Shown piece after piece: positions 1-9,511 of a stretch of 48,923 nucleotides of DNA (position 1 is the first letter of the stretch; every line of letters begins with the position of its first letter). The DNA comes from a virus, in IMG/VR virus record IMGVR_UViG_3300030117_004487, positions 1 through 48,923 of that record. One strand, 5' to 3'. A model generated the notes under the pieces. The model had not been told where the DNA came from and ran no database searches. It was given only the letters and a program-made list of their open reading frames with translations. The position numbers were made by a program, and so were the translations under genes.

Positions 1-819
1 CTTGAGGACCCGTGTAGCCTTCTCGCCCTGTCTGCTGTCCAACTCGCTGACTTCTGAGATACACAGGACCCTGGACTTCTCAAGACCGTCCAAGCCAAAG
101 TCGCCAGCGAGGTCATCAAGGCTGGTGCCCATGTAGTTACCAGTACCGATAAGGGCTTCGATGATATGGGAGATAGTTCCCTTGCCTGCACGGACCTTGC
201 CATACATCAGTAGCCACCGTGCGTATTTGCGGTGGGGCATGAGGCAGTAGCCCATCCATCGCTGCAGCAGTTCTTTCCAAACTGGACACCCATCGGACCA
301 CTCGTCAATGCACTGTTCCCACCTGGGACACGTAGCATCCGGGTCATAATTACAAGGAATGGTGACAGGGTCGAACCACTCTTCGTCACGGTCAATCACC
401 TCTTTGGTCTTCGGGTCGATCAGTACATTCTCAAATGTGACAACCCGCTCAGGGTTCAATCGTTTCTCGGGACCCAGCCAGCAAGGGACAGTAGTGTGCG
501 TAATCTTGACCTGGGCCATGATGGCACGGACCACATTCTCAATCTTGCTCTTGTTGGGACAAAACCGCTGCACGGTCTGAATCCCGTTGTTCGTGGTAGT
601 CCGATAGTGGGCATCTTCGAGAAGTTGCCAGCACATATCCTCTAACCAGATGTCGTCTCTAACCTGCCACCTATCCCCATACCACTGGTAAAAAGAACCC
701 TGGTAGAAGAAGAGTCCTCGTTTGTTAGAGGGGGTAGAAAAACAGTGCATCAATAATTCGTTGGCGACCTTCATCGGTTCTACCGATTCCATAGGTCTCC
801 CTTGCGTCCCAACTTGCAT
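1..819 (-). CDS. D5/P4-type primase-helicase, SF3 helicase part (C-terminus outside window)
   Basis: Reading the minus strand from ATG at 819 gives 273 open codons that run off the left edge, so the C-terminus is missing. Residues 180-215 read like the D5/P4 phage helicase family: a segment WKELLQRWMGYCLMPHRKYA, then a Walker A loop GKVRAGKGT (G207-T215, Lys213), then TSLDDLAGDFGLDGLEKSRV and a Walker B-like VLCISEVSE near 251-259. In the family this domain unwinds DNA at the replication fork, often fused to a primase. The first 150 residues are not a recognisable primase, so priming may come from another protein. ATG 819 has AAAGGA 7 nt upstream; ATG 792 with GGGAG is an alternative. It diverges from the structural block starting at 849. 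Confidence 0.8.
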   Translation of the reverse strand, partial: MQVGTQGRPMESVEPMKVANELLMHCFSTPSNKRGLFFYQGSFYQWYGDRWQVRDDIWLEDMCWQLLEDAHYRTTTNNGIQTVQRFCPNKSKIENVVRAIMAQVKITHTTVPCWLGPEKRLNPERVVTFENVLIDPKTKEVIDRDEEWFDPVTIPCNYDPDATCPRWEQCIDEWSDGCPVWKELLQRWMGYCLMPHRKYARWLLMYGKVRAGKGTISHIIEALIGTGNYMGTSLDDLAGDFGLDGLEKSRVLCISEVSELDSRQGEKATRVLK

Positions 820-848
820 ATGCGTATCCTTTCCATAGGAGATCAAAC
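820..848. promoter_or_regulatory. divergent start region
   Basis: Only about 29 bp separate the helicase start (minus) from the first gene of the structural block (plus). It contains the plus-strand ribosome site TAGGAGATC and the minus-strand site AAAGGA. Promoters for both directions must lie here or within the helicase 5' end. I cannot recognise a convincing sigma70 pair, so the promoter role is inferred from gene layout. Confidence 0.35.
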
Positions 849-1595
849 ATGGCCCTTAGACCACGAAACCCGTTAACTGACATGGCAGCAATTTACGATT
901 TGATCGAGTCTTCGAAACTTGGTCGCAATCGAGCTAATCTTGCCGAACGGAACGCGATGATGGAGTTCTTGGCTAACAAAAGAGCTGCAGAGCGATCAGC
1001 ACCAGGGTTTCGAAATCAACAAATGCGAGAAGTCAGGCAAGCCGAGCAAGATCGTAAGTCTCGTATGAGTCCAGAAGATTTGCTTAGAGAGTTGGCTATG
1101 TCTAAGAAGTCTGAGATGGATAACGCTTCTATGGCTTCCCCAGGCGTTGGTCTCTATAATAACCCAAATGACCCTGCCTATGCACCAGGGATGCCTGTTG
1201 ATACCACAAATCGAGCAGGTTCTAGAAATCAGATGCCGGTTCGAAGTAGCGGAAAAGCAAAAGCAAAAGCAAAAGCAACACCTGACGCAACCAATCCAAC
1301 TAGACAAGAGTTGGAGTCAGGTGCAATCGAGCAAGGGATTGATAGCTACTCCGACGCCCCCAAAGATAGAGACAACTTTGTCGAATTAGATCCAACTCCC
1401 AGGGTTTCTCCAAACACGGAAAAAAAGAAAGAAGCACTTCAACCCAAGCAAGGAAGACTTAATCCTTCACAAATCAATCCAAATGCTTTCAAAGTAGGAA
1501 TGGTAGATTGGTCTCGTCTTGGGATAATGGGCGTAAAGAACCTTAATGATGCTGCTGCAGCAGCTAGAGGCTTTAGGTTTAGCGGGTTGACGTAA
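849..1595 (+). CDS. hypothetical protein, basic low-complexity centre
   Basis: First gene of the structural block; ATG 849 is preceded by TAGGAGATCAAAC, a good ribosome site. The 248-residue product is hydrophilic and charged. Residues about 20-90 are predicted helical (many A, R, E, K). Around 135-145 there is a low-complexity KAKAKAKA stretch, and the C-terminal 35 residues are more ordered (FKVGMVDWSRLGIMGVKNL). There is no signal peptide or membrane segment. Its place just before two small proteins and the terminase suggests a head or packaging accessory, but I do not recognise the family. Confidence 0.7.
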   Translation: MALRPRNPLTDMAAIYDLIESSKLGRNRANLAERNAMMEFLANKRAAERSAPGFRNQQMREVRQAEQDRKSRMSPEDLLRELAMSKKSEMDNASMASPGVGLYNNPNDPAYAPGMPVDTTNRAGSRNQMPVRSSGKAKAKAKATPDATNPTRQELESGAIEQGIDSYSDAPKDRDNFVELDPTPRVSPNTEKKKEALQPKQGRLNPSQINPNAFKVGMVDWSRLGIMGVKNLNDAAAAARGFRFSGLT

Positions 1596-2069
1596 TTGGC
1601 TAAAGACTACATAAGCTTAGGAAGTGGGCTCCGCTTATTATCGGAAGACCAATACGCGGAAGAAATGGGAACTACGAAGAGGGGATTCAGAGCTTTATGT
1701 AAAGCTCTGCAGATTCCCATGCTGGAGATAGGCTCCAAGCGTTACGTAGAAATGACCAGCTTTAGCATCGCCATCAGGTCGGTGTTAAGTATTGGTAACC
1801 CTGATTTCTTAGTGCCTGGTTGTCAGACATTAAAGAAGAATAGACGTACTACAGAACGCACGACAATGAAGCCTGAAGAGTTCGAAAAGAACTTCGAGAC
1901 AGCAGTGCTTTGTCTTATGGCTTCTAGTGACTTAAACTTAAAGCGTTCTATCTATGAACTAAAGAAGGCAGCTAAGAAAGTTGCAACAAGACTTACAGAC
2001 GCGGGGATACAGTTCCTGCCACCACGAGCACAATCAGATGCCCAGAAAAGCGATCAAGAAGAAGGATAA
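1596..2069 (+). CDS. hypothetical protein with winged-helix-like N-terminus
   Basis: A 157-residue ORF whose TTG start lies directly after the TAA of the previous gene (TAATTG), so translation is probably coupled. Residues 14-55 (LSEDQYAEEMGTTKRGFRALC, then IPMLEIGSKRYVEM) have the pattern of an excisionase/MerR-like winged helix-turn-helix: a recognition helix followed by a short beta wing. The remainder is a Lys/Arg-rich helical tail. A DNA-binding protein two genes before the large terminase could be a terminase small subunit, but the match is only by pattern and position. The 3' end overlaps the next gene by 32 bp. Confidence 0.6.
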   Translation: MAKDYISLGSGLRLLSEDQYAEEMGTTKRGFRALCKALQIPMLEIGSKRYVEMTSFSIAIRSVLSIGNPDFLVPGCQTLKKNRRTTERTTMKPEEFEKNFETAVLCLMASSDLNLKRSIYELKKAAKKVATRLTDAGIQFLPPRAQSDAQKSDQEEG

Positions 2070-2421
2070 GGGAGTAGCCGGTTTCTTCGGTACAGGACCT
2101 CTTGAGAATGCCATCCGTGCTTCCAGGTTTGATGTACAAGAAGAGATTGAAATCTTGATTACGCTAGCCAGGGATCCAGACCCAAAGGTTGCATTGCCTG
2201 CCCTGAAACAGTTTAGAGCTGTAGTCAAAGAGATTGCATCTGTAAACGGGATGATAGGATCAATGCAACAAACCAAGAAGATCGAAGGGCCTACTGAAGT
2301 TGTGGAACAAAAGGTGTCCACCAGTGCCCTTCTTACAAATCTGAGGAAGGACAATGAGCAACACATCGAAGACAACGAAGAAGATCCGCCGCACGAAATC
2401 CATAAACCCCTCGATTCCTGA
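2038..2421 (+). CDS. hypothetical protein, possible small terminase or packaging accessory
   Basis: I chose ATG 2038, giving 127 residues starting MPRKAIKKKDKG; the frame is open back to 1981 but that start would overlap the previous gene more deeply. After a basic N-terminus the protein has two helical stretches (VQEEIEILITLARDP and VALPALKQFRAVVKEIASVN) and an acidic tail ending in EDNEEDPPHE. Helical, charged small proteins just upstream of the large terminase are often small terminase subunits, but no diagnostic motif is visible. It overlaps the next gene by 68 bp. Confidence 0.6.
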   Translation: MPRKAIKKKDKGVAGFFGTGPLENAIRASRFDVQEEIEILITLARDPDPKVALPALKQFRAVVKEIASVNGMIGSMQQTKKIEGPTEVVEQKVSTSALLTNLRKDNEQHIEDNEEDPPHEIHKPLDS

Positions 2422-2776
2422 AGCTACTGAAACTTCAAAGATCGAGAGGATCCAGGAGTACCCAAAGCCTTCTAGGAAGGTCAACGAGGTTTTCTCCGTG
2501 CTGGAGGGTTTCGGTAAGATCGACATCATTAGGCTGTGCGGTGTAGGCATCCAGGACTTAGGCATCATTGACCCAATCGACGGATGGGCAAACGGTGTTG
2601 ATGATCTATACAACAGATGCTCTAAGGTTTTGTTTGATGAGCATGGCAAGGTACGTAAGAAGTGGATTCAGCCTTGCTTGTCCCTGGAAAAGAACCACGC
2701 TACTAGTACTCCACCTACCATGCTGTCATCACTGTGCATGATGGTTGGAGTTACCGTTTTTGTAGATCACGAATGA
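2354..2776 (+). CDS. hypothetical protein upstream of terminase
   Basis: A 140-residue product with a basic N-terminal tail (TSKTTKKIRRTKS) and a central region VFSVLEGFGKIDIIRLCGVGIQDLGIID that may fold as alpha/beta. Its stop overlaps the terminase ATG in an ATGA at 2773-2776, so the two are probably translated together. No family recognised; by position it may assist packaging or head assembly. Confidence 0.6.
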   Translation: MSNTSKTTKKIRRTKSINPSIPEATETSKIERIQEYPKPSRKVNEVFSVLEGFGKIDIIRLCGVGIQDLGIIDPIDGWANGVDDLYNRCSKVLFDEHGKVRKKWIQPCLSLEKNHATSTPPTMLSSLCMMVGVTVFVDHE

Positions 2777-4701
2777 AAGTCAAGTGGATCGAAAAGAACG
2801 ACAATCCGTTCTATCCATTGCCCGCTGACTACAACGAGCTGGATGCAGACGGACAAAGACAAGCACGTGTAAATGCGTGTCGTCTTTGGTTGTGTCCTGG
2901 TCGTAGCTCTGAAGAGATAGCTGAGTCGTTTACTACTTCCGTAAAATTCTTTGACTTATTCTATCTCTGTCCCGACCATGAAGTTGATTTCGATCCGTTG
3001 TTCTACGACGACGAACCGTTAACTACGCCAACTTTTCACTTTGACATATTGAGGTCTTGGGCATCAAACAACAGAAACATAACCATCGCACCGCGTGGGT
3101 CAGCAAAGTCGTTCCTCGTCCGCAAATCCTGCCTTCTGAGAATGCTGGCTCGACCGATGTACACGATCTTGTACGCGACATCGACGAACGACAATGCAAA
3201 GGGGACAGGGCAGGCACTCAAGGATCAGTTCCTCCACAACCAGAGAATACTGGACGACTGGTCACCGGAGTTCCCGGACGGTCGAATTGCCCCCCGTCGA
3301 GGAGAGGCCCCTTTCGGAACTGAGATGATGCAGCTCAAGAATGGTTCTTGGCTGCGTGCAATCTCTGCTGAAAGTCGTCAGCGTGGTGGTCGCCCCAGAC
3401 GCTATGTGCTGGATGACCCCGAGTACGATCCGAAGGCATCTACATCGATGTCAATCATTCGTCAGTACATGGACGATCTGCTGTTCAAGATCGTGCTGCC
3501 GATGGTTATGCGTAAAGGCTGTGGCGTTGATTGGCTGGCGACCTTCGTGTCTCGGCGTCACTACGCTTGGCATGCGTTGCAGACGGAGGAGTCTACTAGT
3601 GGGGAAAGGGTCGCTCAAGACCCGAGGTTTAATCTGTGGTCGAGAATGATCGTCCGTGCAGCCTACGAAGATGACGATGGGGTCATGCAGAGCTGTTGGC
3701 CCGATATGTGGCCAGCCACCAAGGCAGAGAAGACAGACGATCGTGTGTCCCTGGAAGAGATCAAGGACATCATTGGCACTGCCAACTTCTTGGCTGAGTA
3801 CATGGCCCGACCGGGAGAATCGGGTGAGTCGTACTTCGAAGCCCTGACAAAAGTCAAGCATGGGTGGTGGATTACACGAGCTGATGAGTATCTAGAAACA
3901 TCTCCTAGGCACTCGAATGCTGAGATCCACTGGTGTGTTGACGGTGAAGAGACGCGACTGCCCATGTCCGAGTTCTTGAATGGTGCAAGGCTCTTCATGT
4001 CTGTAGATACCTCGTACACATCTACCACTGACTCGGACTTCAAAGTGGCCTGCCTAATGGCTGCGGACTCAAACAACGATTTGTTTGTCCTAGATATGTG
4101 GAGCGGTCAGTGCCAGGAAAGCAGGCTAGTTCAAGAGATCTTCAAGATGGCGGACAAGTGGAAGTGCCCTACTATCCACCCTGAAACCATCAAGCAGGGC
4201 ATTGGGCTGTTCCATAACATCGAATCAATCATCAAAACCAGAGCACTGGATATGGCTGGGGTAAGCCATCTGCCTGCAGTCAAGAAGCTCAACCCCGGCA
4301 TGATTGACAAGTCTTCCAAGATCTCATCTTTGAATCTGAGGTTTGAACACGGGAAGATCAAGATGCCTTTGTGGATGAAGAACAAACCACAGTGGGCACG
4401 ATTGTTTGACCAGATCGAGCAGTTCAACCCGGATGCCAAGGACGGGGGACTGCAGCACGATGATGAGCTTGACTGTGTGGCAATGAGCCAGTTTATCTTG
4501 AGAGGCCGCGTCAGGGCTCAACAACGAGACCCTGACGCGATTGATAACCCCATTGATTCTCTGAAGGCTGGACAGATCCACGACTCTTCGGGGAACCCTA
4601 TTGCGTTCGGCGTTGACTGGAGAAATGTCTCTGCGTCGGACATATTGGACATACTGGACAACCACATAGAAGGGAATGAAGATGGAAGAACACGGGTTTG
4701 A
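2773..4701 (+). CDS. terL: terminase large subunit (packaging ATPase-nuclease)
   Basis: The motor that cuts concatemeric DNA and drives it into the prohead. The start at ATG 2773 (ATGA overlap with the previous gene) gives 642 residues; an in-frame ATG at 2734 is less likely. Seen in the sequence: a Walker A variant APRGSAKS at 106-113 (Lys112), Walker B RYVLDDPEYD with Asp214-Asp215, and a C-terminal RNase H-like nuclease whose first Asp is D412 in FMSVDTSY, followed by LFVLDMWSG and a closing acidic HDDELD before SQFILRGR. Length and domain order fit phage TerL. One copy of the dispersed motif (3595-3607) lies inside the gene. Confidence 0.92.
   Translation: MKVKWIEKNDNPFYPLPADYNELDADGQRQARVNACRLWLCPGRSSEEIAESFTTSVKFFDLFYLCPDHEVDFDPLFYDDEPLTTPTFHFDILRSWASNNRNITIAPRGSAKSFLVRKSCLLRMLARPMYTILYATSTNDNAKGTGQALKDQFLHNQRILDDWSPEFPDGRIAPRRGEAPFGTEMMQLKNGSWLRAISAESRQRGGRPRRYVLDDPEYDPKASTSMSIIRQYMDDLLFKIVLPMVMRKGCGVDWLATFVSRRHYAWHALQTEESTSGERVAQDPRFNLWSRMIVRAAYEDDDGVMQSCWPDMWPATKAEKTDDRVSLEEIKDIIGTANFLAEYMARPGESGESYFEALTKVKHGWWITRADEYLETSPRHSNAEIHWCVDGEETRLPMSEFLNGARLFMSVDTSYTSTTDSDFKVACLMAADSNNDLFVLDMWSGQCQESRLVQEIFKMADKWKCPTIHPETIKQGIGLFHNIESIIKTRALDMAGVSHLPAVKKLNPGMIDKSSKISSLNLRFEHGKIKMPLWMKNKPQWARLFDQIEQFNPDAKDGGLQHDDELDCVAMSQFILRGRVRAQQRDPDAIDNPIDSLKAGQIHDSSGNPIAFGVDWRNVSASDILDILDNHIEGNEDGRTRV
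3595..3607 (+). repeat. dispersed motif site 1
   Basis: ACTAGTGGGGAAA inside the terminase gene, read there as T-S-G-E. Top-strand orientation. Confidence 0.75.
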
Positions 4702-4993
4702 ACAGGTAGACTCTCGAAACTCAGTAGTGATACCTTTGGCCTTCTTTGATAAACTGCTAAAGTGTTACTATGGGAGCGGTCCCAGACACGAGGAAAAAGG
4801 TGTCCAGGCAGCCCAGGAAAGTCCTGCGGTAGAAGTGGTCAATACAGAAAGCCTAAGAGACCTGCAATTGAAGACTAGCCTCCCCGAGGGATACCAACCC
4901 AAGGGGGTAGCCCTCAGAAAAATAGAGACCAGAAATGCCGACAGATCAAATCAAGTTAACGAAGAACAAGAAGGCTCTGGCCAGAATCATTGA
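4676..4993 (+). CDS. hypothetical small protein between terminase and portal
   Basis: A 105-residue hydrophilic protein overlapping the terminase 3' end by 26 bp and the portal 5' end by 59 bp. ATG 4676 follows AGAAGGG. The N-terminal 35 residues include a hydrophobic helix VVIPLAFFDKLLKCYYG; the rest is polar and rich in Q, E and N. Overlap on both sides supports a real coupled gene. Function unknown. Confidence 0.6.
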   Translation: MKMEEHGFEQVDSRNSVVIPLAFFDKLLKCYYGSGPRHEEKGVQAAQESPAVEVVNTESLRDLQLKTSLPEGYQPKGVALRKIETRNADRSNQVNEEQEGSGQNH

Positions 4994-6974
4994 CCAACAT
5001 GCGGAGAGGGAGGAAAGCAGGCTCTCTTACCGCAGAACCACGTGGCTCCTCGCTTGGTACTACCTGAACGGTGCACGACGTTTTGACGTGTTTGACCCAG
5101 AGCACGGTAGTCTGCAGCCACACTATCTAGACGAAGAAGGCAATATGGAGTTCCAATCCCAGGAGCTCCTGTCTGCTATTGACCGTGTAACTGCACGGCT
5201 GGCTGCTGCTGACTTCATGCCCAGTGTCAAGCGCAAGAACAACAGCTTGACTGCAGTGCGTGACCGTAGTATTGCCCAGGTCATTTCAAACTCCCTGCTC
5301 TCTGCGGACCAGCTCGAGAAGGTCAAGTCCAAGTTCTGCCACTTGTTTGCAGCTCTTGGGTCTTGCGGTATCGCTGGTCACATTACAGATCACCCCACTA
5401 TTGGTCTTAGTGCTGACCTTGAGGTTATCCATCCTCGAGAGTTGTTCCCGTTCCCGAGCTTGGGTAACGACTACACCAAGGCCCAGGGACTGATGAGGCA
5501 GCGGTGTGTGCCTATCAGTTTCCTCAAGGATGTCTTCGGCAAGAAGATTACTTCTAACTTGAAGAACATGGAGTACTGGGAAAAGACCGCTGGCGAAAGT
5601 ATGGAAGAAGAGGATGAGTCAGAGTTCCCCGCAGGCTTGGATTACCAGCCTGGTAGTGGAGTTCCGGGTGTCCCTTCCAAGGCTGACGATGCAGTTGGTG
5701 TTGCAAAGATCCGAGAGCTGTGGCTCATGGACTCCCAAGACCTGGTATCCAGATACATCGTTACCAGTGGAGACTATGTAATCCACGATGAGGAGTACGA
5801 GGGTCTCGAGGTCTACTGCCCAATTGGATTCGCCAGGTTCATGGAGAACGGATCATTCCACGGTGCAGGCATGTTCGATCTGTTGTTCTCTATCTCACGA
5901 GAACTTGAACGGTTGATGAAATCCCTGTTCAACAACATCCGAGAGATTGACAAGTACGGCGTCCTGGTCATGCCCCAGGGACAGTTCAATGAGCGTGCAA
6001 TGCTCCGGGATGTGGGCAATGGGCTGAGGATGATTCCCTACGAGCCGGACCCTGTGTCCGAGGGGTTCCGTCCGTTTACTATCGCACCCCACAACACCGG
6101 TGACATCCCAGGCAAGACTGCGAGCTTTGCCAAGTCCATGATGGATGGTCTTAGCCCGGTACGTGATCTCATCGAAGAGAAGGGTCGTATTGACTCTGCT
6201 GCGGGACTCAACTTCCTTGATGAGGAAGTCAACCGTGCAATGACCAACCCTTCTCGTGGTGTGGACCAGGCATTCGGTTCTTGTTATCGATCCATGCTGT
6301 CCAGTGCCAGCCGGGTGATTATGAGCTCACCTCGTCCTCTGCCAATCTCAGACCTGACTTTGGATATGGCAGGAGTCATCTTTGACCCTGTCCAGGGCAC
6401 AGTGAGCTTTGGAGGTCAGAACCCCATCCCGAACATCAGCACTTTGCAGTTCAACATCATGTCCCGTACTCCGCGATCTGGTGTTGCTCGCAAGGCAGAA
6501 GCATTAGAGATGCTGCGTGCAGGACTTACAGATCCTGCAGGTCTGAAGATCCTTGCCCTGAAAGAGAACTTGGACTTTGCGGTATACATTGACGAAGAAA
6601 AGGCAGCGTACGAAAGCATCGTACGAAACTGCTTGATCTTGTACGGAGACGGCGAAACTCCTGGGGAGGTGGTTGTGACTCCACATACCGCCATGCCAGA
6701 AATGCAACTCAGGATCTTGGGGTCCTTCATGGCCAGTCCGGCTATGAGTATGTCTTCCCCACTTGTCCAAGACGAGTTTATGAAGTATCGTCAGTTCTTA
6801 TTCGATTCAATGGGAATGACACTGCCAGAGTCAGTGCCAAACCCGGACGACATGGCCTCTCTAATGCAAGTCGAGCAGGCCATGCGTGAACAGCAGATGA
6901 GGCTTGCACAAATGCAACAGGGAGGAGGTCCGGGCGGACCTCCAATGCCATTTCCTAATCAAGGAGTAGCTTGA
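4935..6974 (+). CDS. portal (head-tail connector) protein
   Basis: 679 residues placed between terminase and scaffold, the usual place of the portal, the dodecameric ring through which DNA enters and leaves the head. Visible features: an N-terminal helical region with RTTWLLAWYYLNGARRF, a mixed alpha/beta core with FPFPSLGNDYTKAQGLM and LFSISRELERLMKSLFNNIREID (long stem-like helix), and a Met/Gln/Gly/Pro-rich C-terminal tail (MREQQMRLAQMQQGGGPGGPP). Length suits T7-like or related podovirus portals. The gene ends in TGATG with the scaffold start. Confidence 0.8.
   Translation: MPTDQIKLTKNKKALARIIDQHAEREESRLSYRRTTWLLAWYYLNGARRFDVFDPEHGSLQPHYLDEEGNMEFQSQELLSAIDRVTARLAAADFMPSVKRKNNSLTAVRDRSIAQVISNSLLSADQLEKVKSKFCHLFAALGSCGIAGHITDHPTIGLSADLEVIHPRELFPFPSLGNDYTKAQGLMRQRCVPISFLKDVFGKKITSNLKNMEYWEKTAGESMEEEDESEFPAGLDYQPGSGVPGVPSKADDAVGVAKIRELWLMDSQDLVSRYIVTSGDYVIHDEEYEGLEVYCPIGFARFMENGSFHGAGMFDLLFSISRELERLMKSLFNNIREIDKYGVLVMPQGQFNERAMLRDVGNGLRMIPYEPDPVSEGFRPFTIAPHNTGDIPGKTASFAKSMMDGLSPVRDLIEEKGRIDSAAGLNFLDEEVNRAMTNPSRGVDQAFGSCYRSMLSSASRVIMSSPRPLPISDLTLDMAGVIFDPVQGTVSFGGQNPIPNISTLQFNIMSRTPRSGVARKAEALEMLRAGLTDPAGLKILALKENLDFAVYIDEEKAAYESIVRNCLILYGDGETPGEVVVTPHTAMPEMQLRILGSFMASPAMSMSSPLVQDEFMKYRQFLFDSMGMTLPESVPNPDDMASLMQVEQAMREQQMRLAQMQQGGGPGGPPMPFPNQGVA
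6754..6766 (-). repeat. dispersed motif site 2
   Basis: Bottom-strand copy ACAAGTGGGGAAG inside the portal gene; the top strand encodes S-S-P-L-V. One of two copies with AAG rather than TAG before TGGGG. Confidence 0.6.
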
Positions 6975-7885
6975 TGTCCGAAGAGAACATGCCCGTAGAA
7001 AATATTGAATCCCAGGTTCCTGAGCCCCAGGCAACTGAAGCTCCTGCTCCAGCTCCTGCAGAAGTCAATCTTGATTCCAAGATCACGTTTGACGGGAAAG
7101 AAGTTTCAGTCAATGAGCTTATTGAGCAGAACCGAGAAGTCGATCGTCTGCGGGAATACCGAGAAAACGCAACTGCTCTGATGCAGGGCGACAACGTCCC
7201 AACTGAAAAACGTGAACAGGCAATGCGTTACCTCCTGGCTCAGGAAGGCTATGCCTCCAGCCAGATCGAAGAATATATCCAAGCAACACGAGAAGCTTCT
7301 ATGCCTCCCCAAGAAAACCAAACCCCAGAGAATCCCCAACAGCCCCAACAAATGAGCCAGGAAGACCGGCTCCGTATGGCAGAGTTGGAAAACCGTCAAG
7401 CACGTCTCAATGTAGAGATGATGAAACGGGACCTGGATTCTGCAGTAGAAAACACGATGGCACATAACCCTCGGATCCGTGCCCTGGTCAACAAGAGCAA
7501 AGAGCTCAATGGTGACGATGGTGCAGACAGTCGGATTGATTCAATCCGAGAGGAAGTGCGTCGAGCAACCATGGATCAAATGAGGCAACGCAAATCTAGC
7601 GGAGAAACATTTGACAATACGTGGTTCAACCAGGAAACTGAGAAAGCCGCTGATGCGGTATATGAAAGAATTCGGTCGGTAATCGGTGACCCGGATAGAA
7701 TCCAACGAGCACCGGAAACAGCATCGGATGCAGATAGCTTTGTTAATACGCCTCCCGTGGCTGCACCCAACTTTGAAAAGGGCGACAACATGGGCTCTGC
7801 ACAGACCAAGTCTCACGACTGGACTGTGGACGCCCTTTCTCGCCTGGCTCAGGATGCTAGTGATGGGGGAGAAACTAAACTCTAA
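6974..7885 (+). CDS. scaffolding (capsid assembly) protein
   Basis: 303 residues from ATG 6974 in a TGATG overlap with the portal; AAGGAG lies 8 nt upstream. The product is acidic and extended: a Pro/Ala/Glu-rich N-terminus (PEPQATEAPAPAPAEV), a short conserved-looking block KITFDGKEVSVNELIEQ, then long charged helices, and Gln/Pro-rich linkers (NQTPENPQQPQQMSQED). Its place directly before the major capsid gene and its composition match T7 gp9-type scaffolds, which guide prohead assembly and then leave. The call rests on context and composition. Confidence 0.75.
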   Translation: MSEENMPVENIESQVPEPQATEAPAPAPAEVNLDSKITFDGKEVSVNELIEQNREVDRLREYRENATALMQGDNVPTEKREQAMRYLLAQEGYASSQIEEYIQATREASMPPQENQTPENPQQPQQMSQEDRLRMAELENRQARLNVEMMKRDLDSAVENTMAHNPRIRALVNKSKELNGDDGADSRIDSIREEVRRATMDQMRQRKSSGETFDNTWFNQETEKAADAVYERIRSVIGDPDRIQRAPETASDADSFVNTPPVAAPNFEKGDNMGSAQTKSHDWTVDALSRLAQDASDGGETKL

Positions 7886-7900
7886 TTTGAGGAAATCCTA

Positions 7901-9511
7901 ATGGCTGCTACAGCTGGATCCCTCTTCGACAAGCATTCGACGCGGATTGAAGAAGTCATCAATAAGAACATTGATGTCTTCCTTCCGTCCCTCGATCCCA
8001 TCTGGCGTGACACTGTTGTCACTGCCCAGGGTGTTGGACCTGCCGATGCAATCGGCCGGGACATGAAGATCCTGAAGGTTTATATGGGTTCGATGGCAGG
8101 TGTTCTCGAACAGGGTAACCCCCGTGCGGACGTTGGCCTTTACGGTGACGACACTGACGCTCTTGGTTCTAAGATGTATCTTCAGAACCTGGCTCAGACG
8201 TGGCCGGATCCGCTCAACGGCCCCAACGCTGCTCCGTATCGTCTTGGTATCCCCATGCGTTCCATGATGTCCAACATTATGTTCACGCTTGGCGAACTCC
8301 AGGCCGAGGCGGTTCCCGCGTTTATCGGTGATGTGATTGCTCCGAAGCTCGAGGGCTTCGCCAAGAACATCTCTCACACTCTTTGTAACTACTGGTACAT
8401 CAACCAGAACGATCAGTACAAGCTGGGTACGATCAGTGAAATTGTTGATGGCGACGCTTTCGATGCAATTGATTCTGCATCTGTTGCTGTTCGTCTCAAG
8501 ATCACTGAAGGTACCTATGACCGATTCTTCGTCGGCCAGGCTGTTGACATCATCACTAGTGATGGTGACTTCCGTCGCAATGATACGGGAGCTGACGGTT
8601 CCCAGACTCGTGCTACTCGTTCCAGGGTTTTCGTGCGGTCGGTAGATGAGCTGGCGGGATACGTCACTCTGATGTCTGACGTTGCCTGTTTCCACAGTGG
8701 TGGAGCTGGTGCAGCTACGACTTCCGCCGTTGGCGATGTCATCGTCTACGCAAACCAGGCTGATGTCACGGTCGATGCTGGGTCCAACATGGCACCCACC
8801 GGCATCGCTGGTATGAACAGCTGGATCAAGTCCGGTGCTACTGGTGCAAACAACACTCGTTACCTCCTGGGTGATGAGCGTGATACCAGTAACCAGATTG
8901 ACCTCAGTGTTCACCCCGAGTTCAAGTCCTTCACGAAGTCGTCGGTCGGCACCCTGACTGAGCACAAGCTCCGTCAGTACCTCCGTCGCTTCCACGCTGC
9001 GAAGACCAAGTACGGACAGTACATCGATTGCCTGGTTGCATCCGATGGTGTCTGGATGGCCTACGAAGCAACCAAGATCGGTCGAGAGATTCTTGATCGT
9101 ACTGGTCGCCTCAGCAGCTTGACCACTGAAGGTTCGAACGAAGGGTTCCAGTTCGCATTCGACGGACGCACCTACACCGGTTACACCTCCAACTATGTCG
9201 AAGACGGTTCCGTCTACGGCATTCGTAAGGGTGGTCAGAACTGGAAGCGGTACGTCCCGCCGACGCCTGCTGGTTACAGCACGTTTGACCGTAACGAAGG
9301 ATTCATCCCCTTCAACTTCATTGCTGGAGCCCTCACGGGAACCGGCACCAACAAGCTGCCGATCTACGATAGCTCTGCCTCGGGCAACCGAAGCATGGTT
9401 ACCGAAGGCGTCCAGATGCCTGGACTCCTGCGAATGCAGCTCGTGCCTGACCAGCCTGCTGGTATGAAGCTCACGGGTGTGACGACTGACCAGGTCTACA
9501 GCGATAACTAA
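7901..9511 (+). CDS. major capsid protein
   Basis: 536 residues; ATG 7901 follows GAGGAAATCCTA. It lies between scaffold and a strong terminator, and it shows the choosy codon use of a very highly expressed gene (C-ending codons such as AAC, TTC, GAC, ATC dominate, unlike the flanking genes). The protein is mixed alpha/beta with a Gly-rich C-terminal half, no membrane segments and no export signal. Residues near 380-440 (IGREILDRTGRLSS, then GFQFAFDGRTYTGY) resemble the ordered axial domain of HK97-fold capsids, but I cannot prove the fold. A 365-codon antisense ORF is an artefact of codon bias. Confidence 0.78.
   Translation: MAATAGSLFDKHSTRIEEVINKNIDVFLPSLDPIWRDTVVTAQGVGPADAIGRDMKILKVYMGSMAGVLEQGNPRADVGLYGDDTDALGSKMYLQNLAQTWPDPLNGPNAAPYRLGIPMRSMMSNIMFTLGELQAEAVPAFIGDVIAPKLEGFAKNISHTLCNYWYINQNDQYKLGTISEIVDGDAFDAIDSASVAVRLKITEGTYDRFFVGQAVDIITSDGDFRRNDTGADGSQTRATRSRVFVRSVDELAGYVTLMSDVACFHSGGAGAATTSAVGDVIVYANQADVTVDAGSNMAPTGIAGMNSWIKSGATGANNTRYLLGDERDTSNQIDLSVHPEFKSFTKSSVGTLTEHKLRQYLRRFHAAKTKYGQYIDCLVASDGVWMAYEATKIGREILDRTGRLSSLTTEGSNEGFQFAFDGRTYTGYTSNYVEDGSVYGIRKGGQNWKRYVPPTPAGYSTFDRNEGFIPFNFIAGALTGTGTNKLPIYDSSASGNRSMVTEGVQMPGLLRMQLVPDQPAGMKLTGVTTDQVYSDN

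Noticed and set aside
7898-8995. 365-codon minus-strand ORF opposite the major capsid gene
   Set aside because: It exists only because strong C-ending codon bias in the capsid gene removes antisense stops; no ribosome site and no protein-like pattern.
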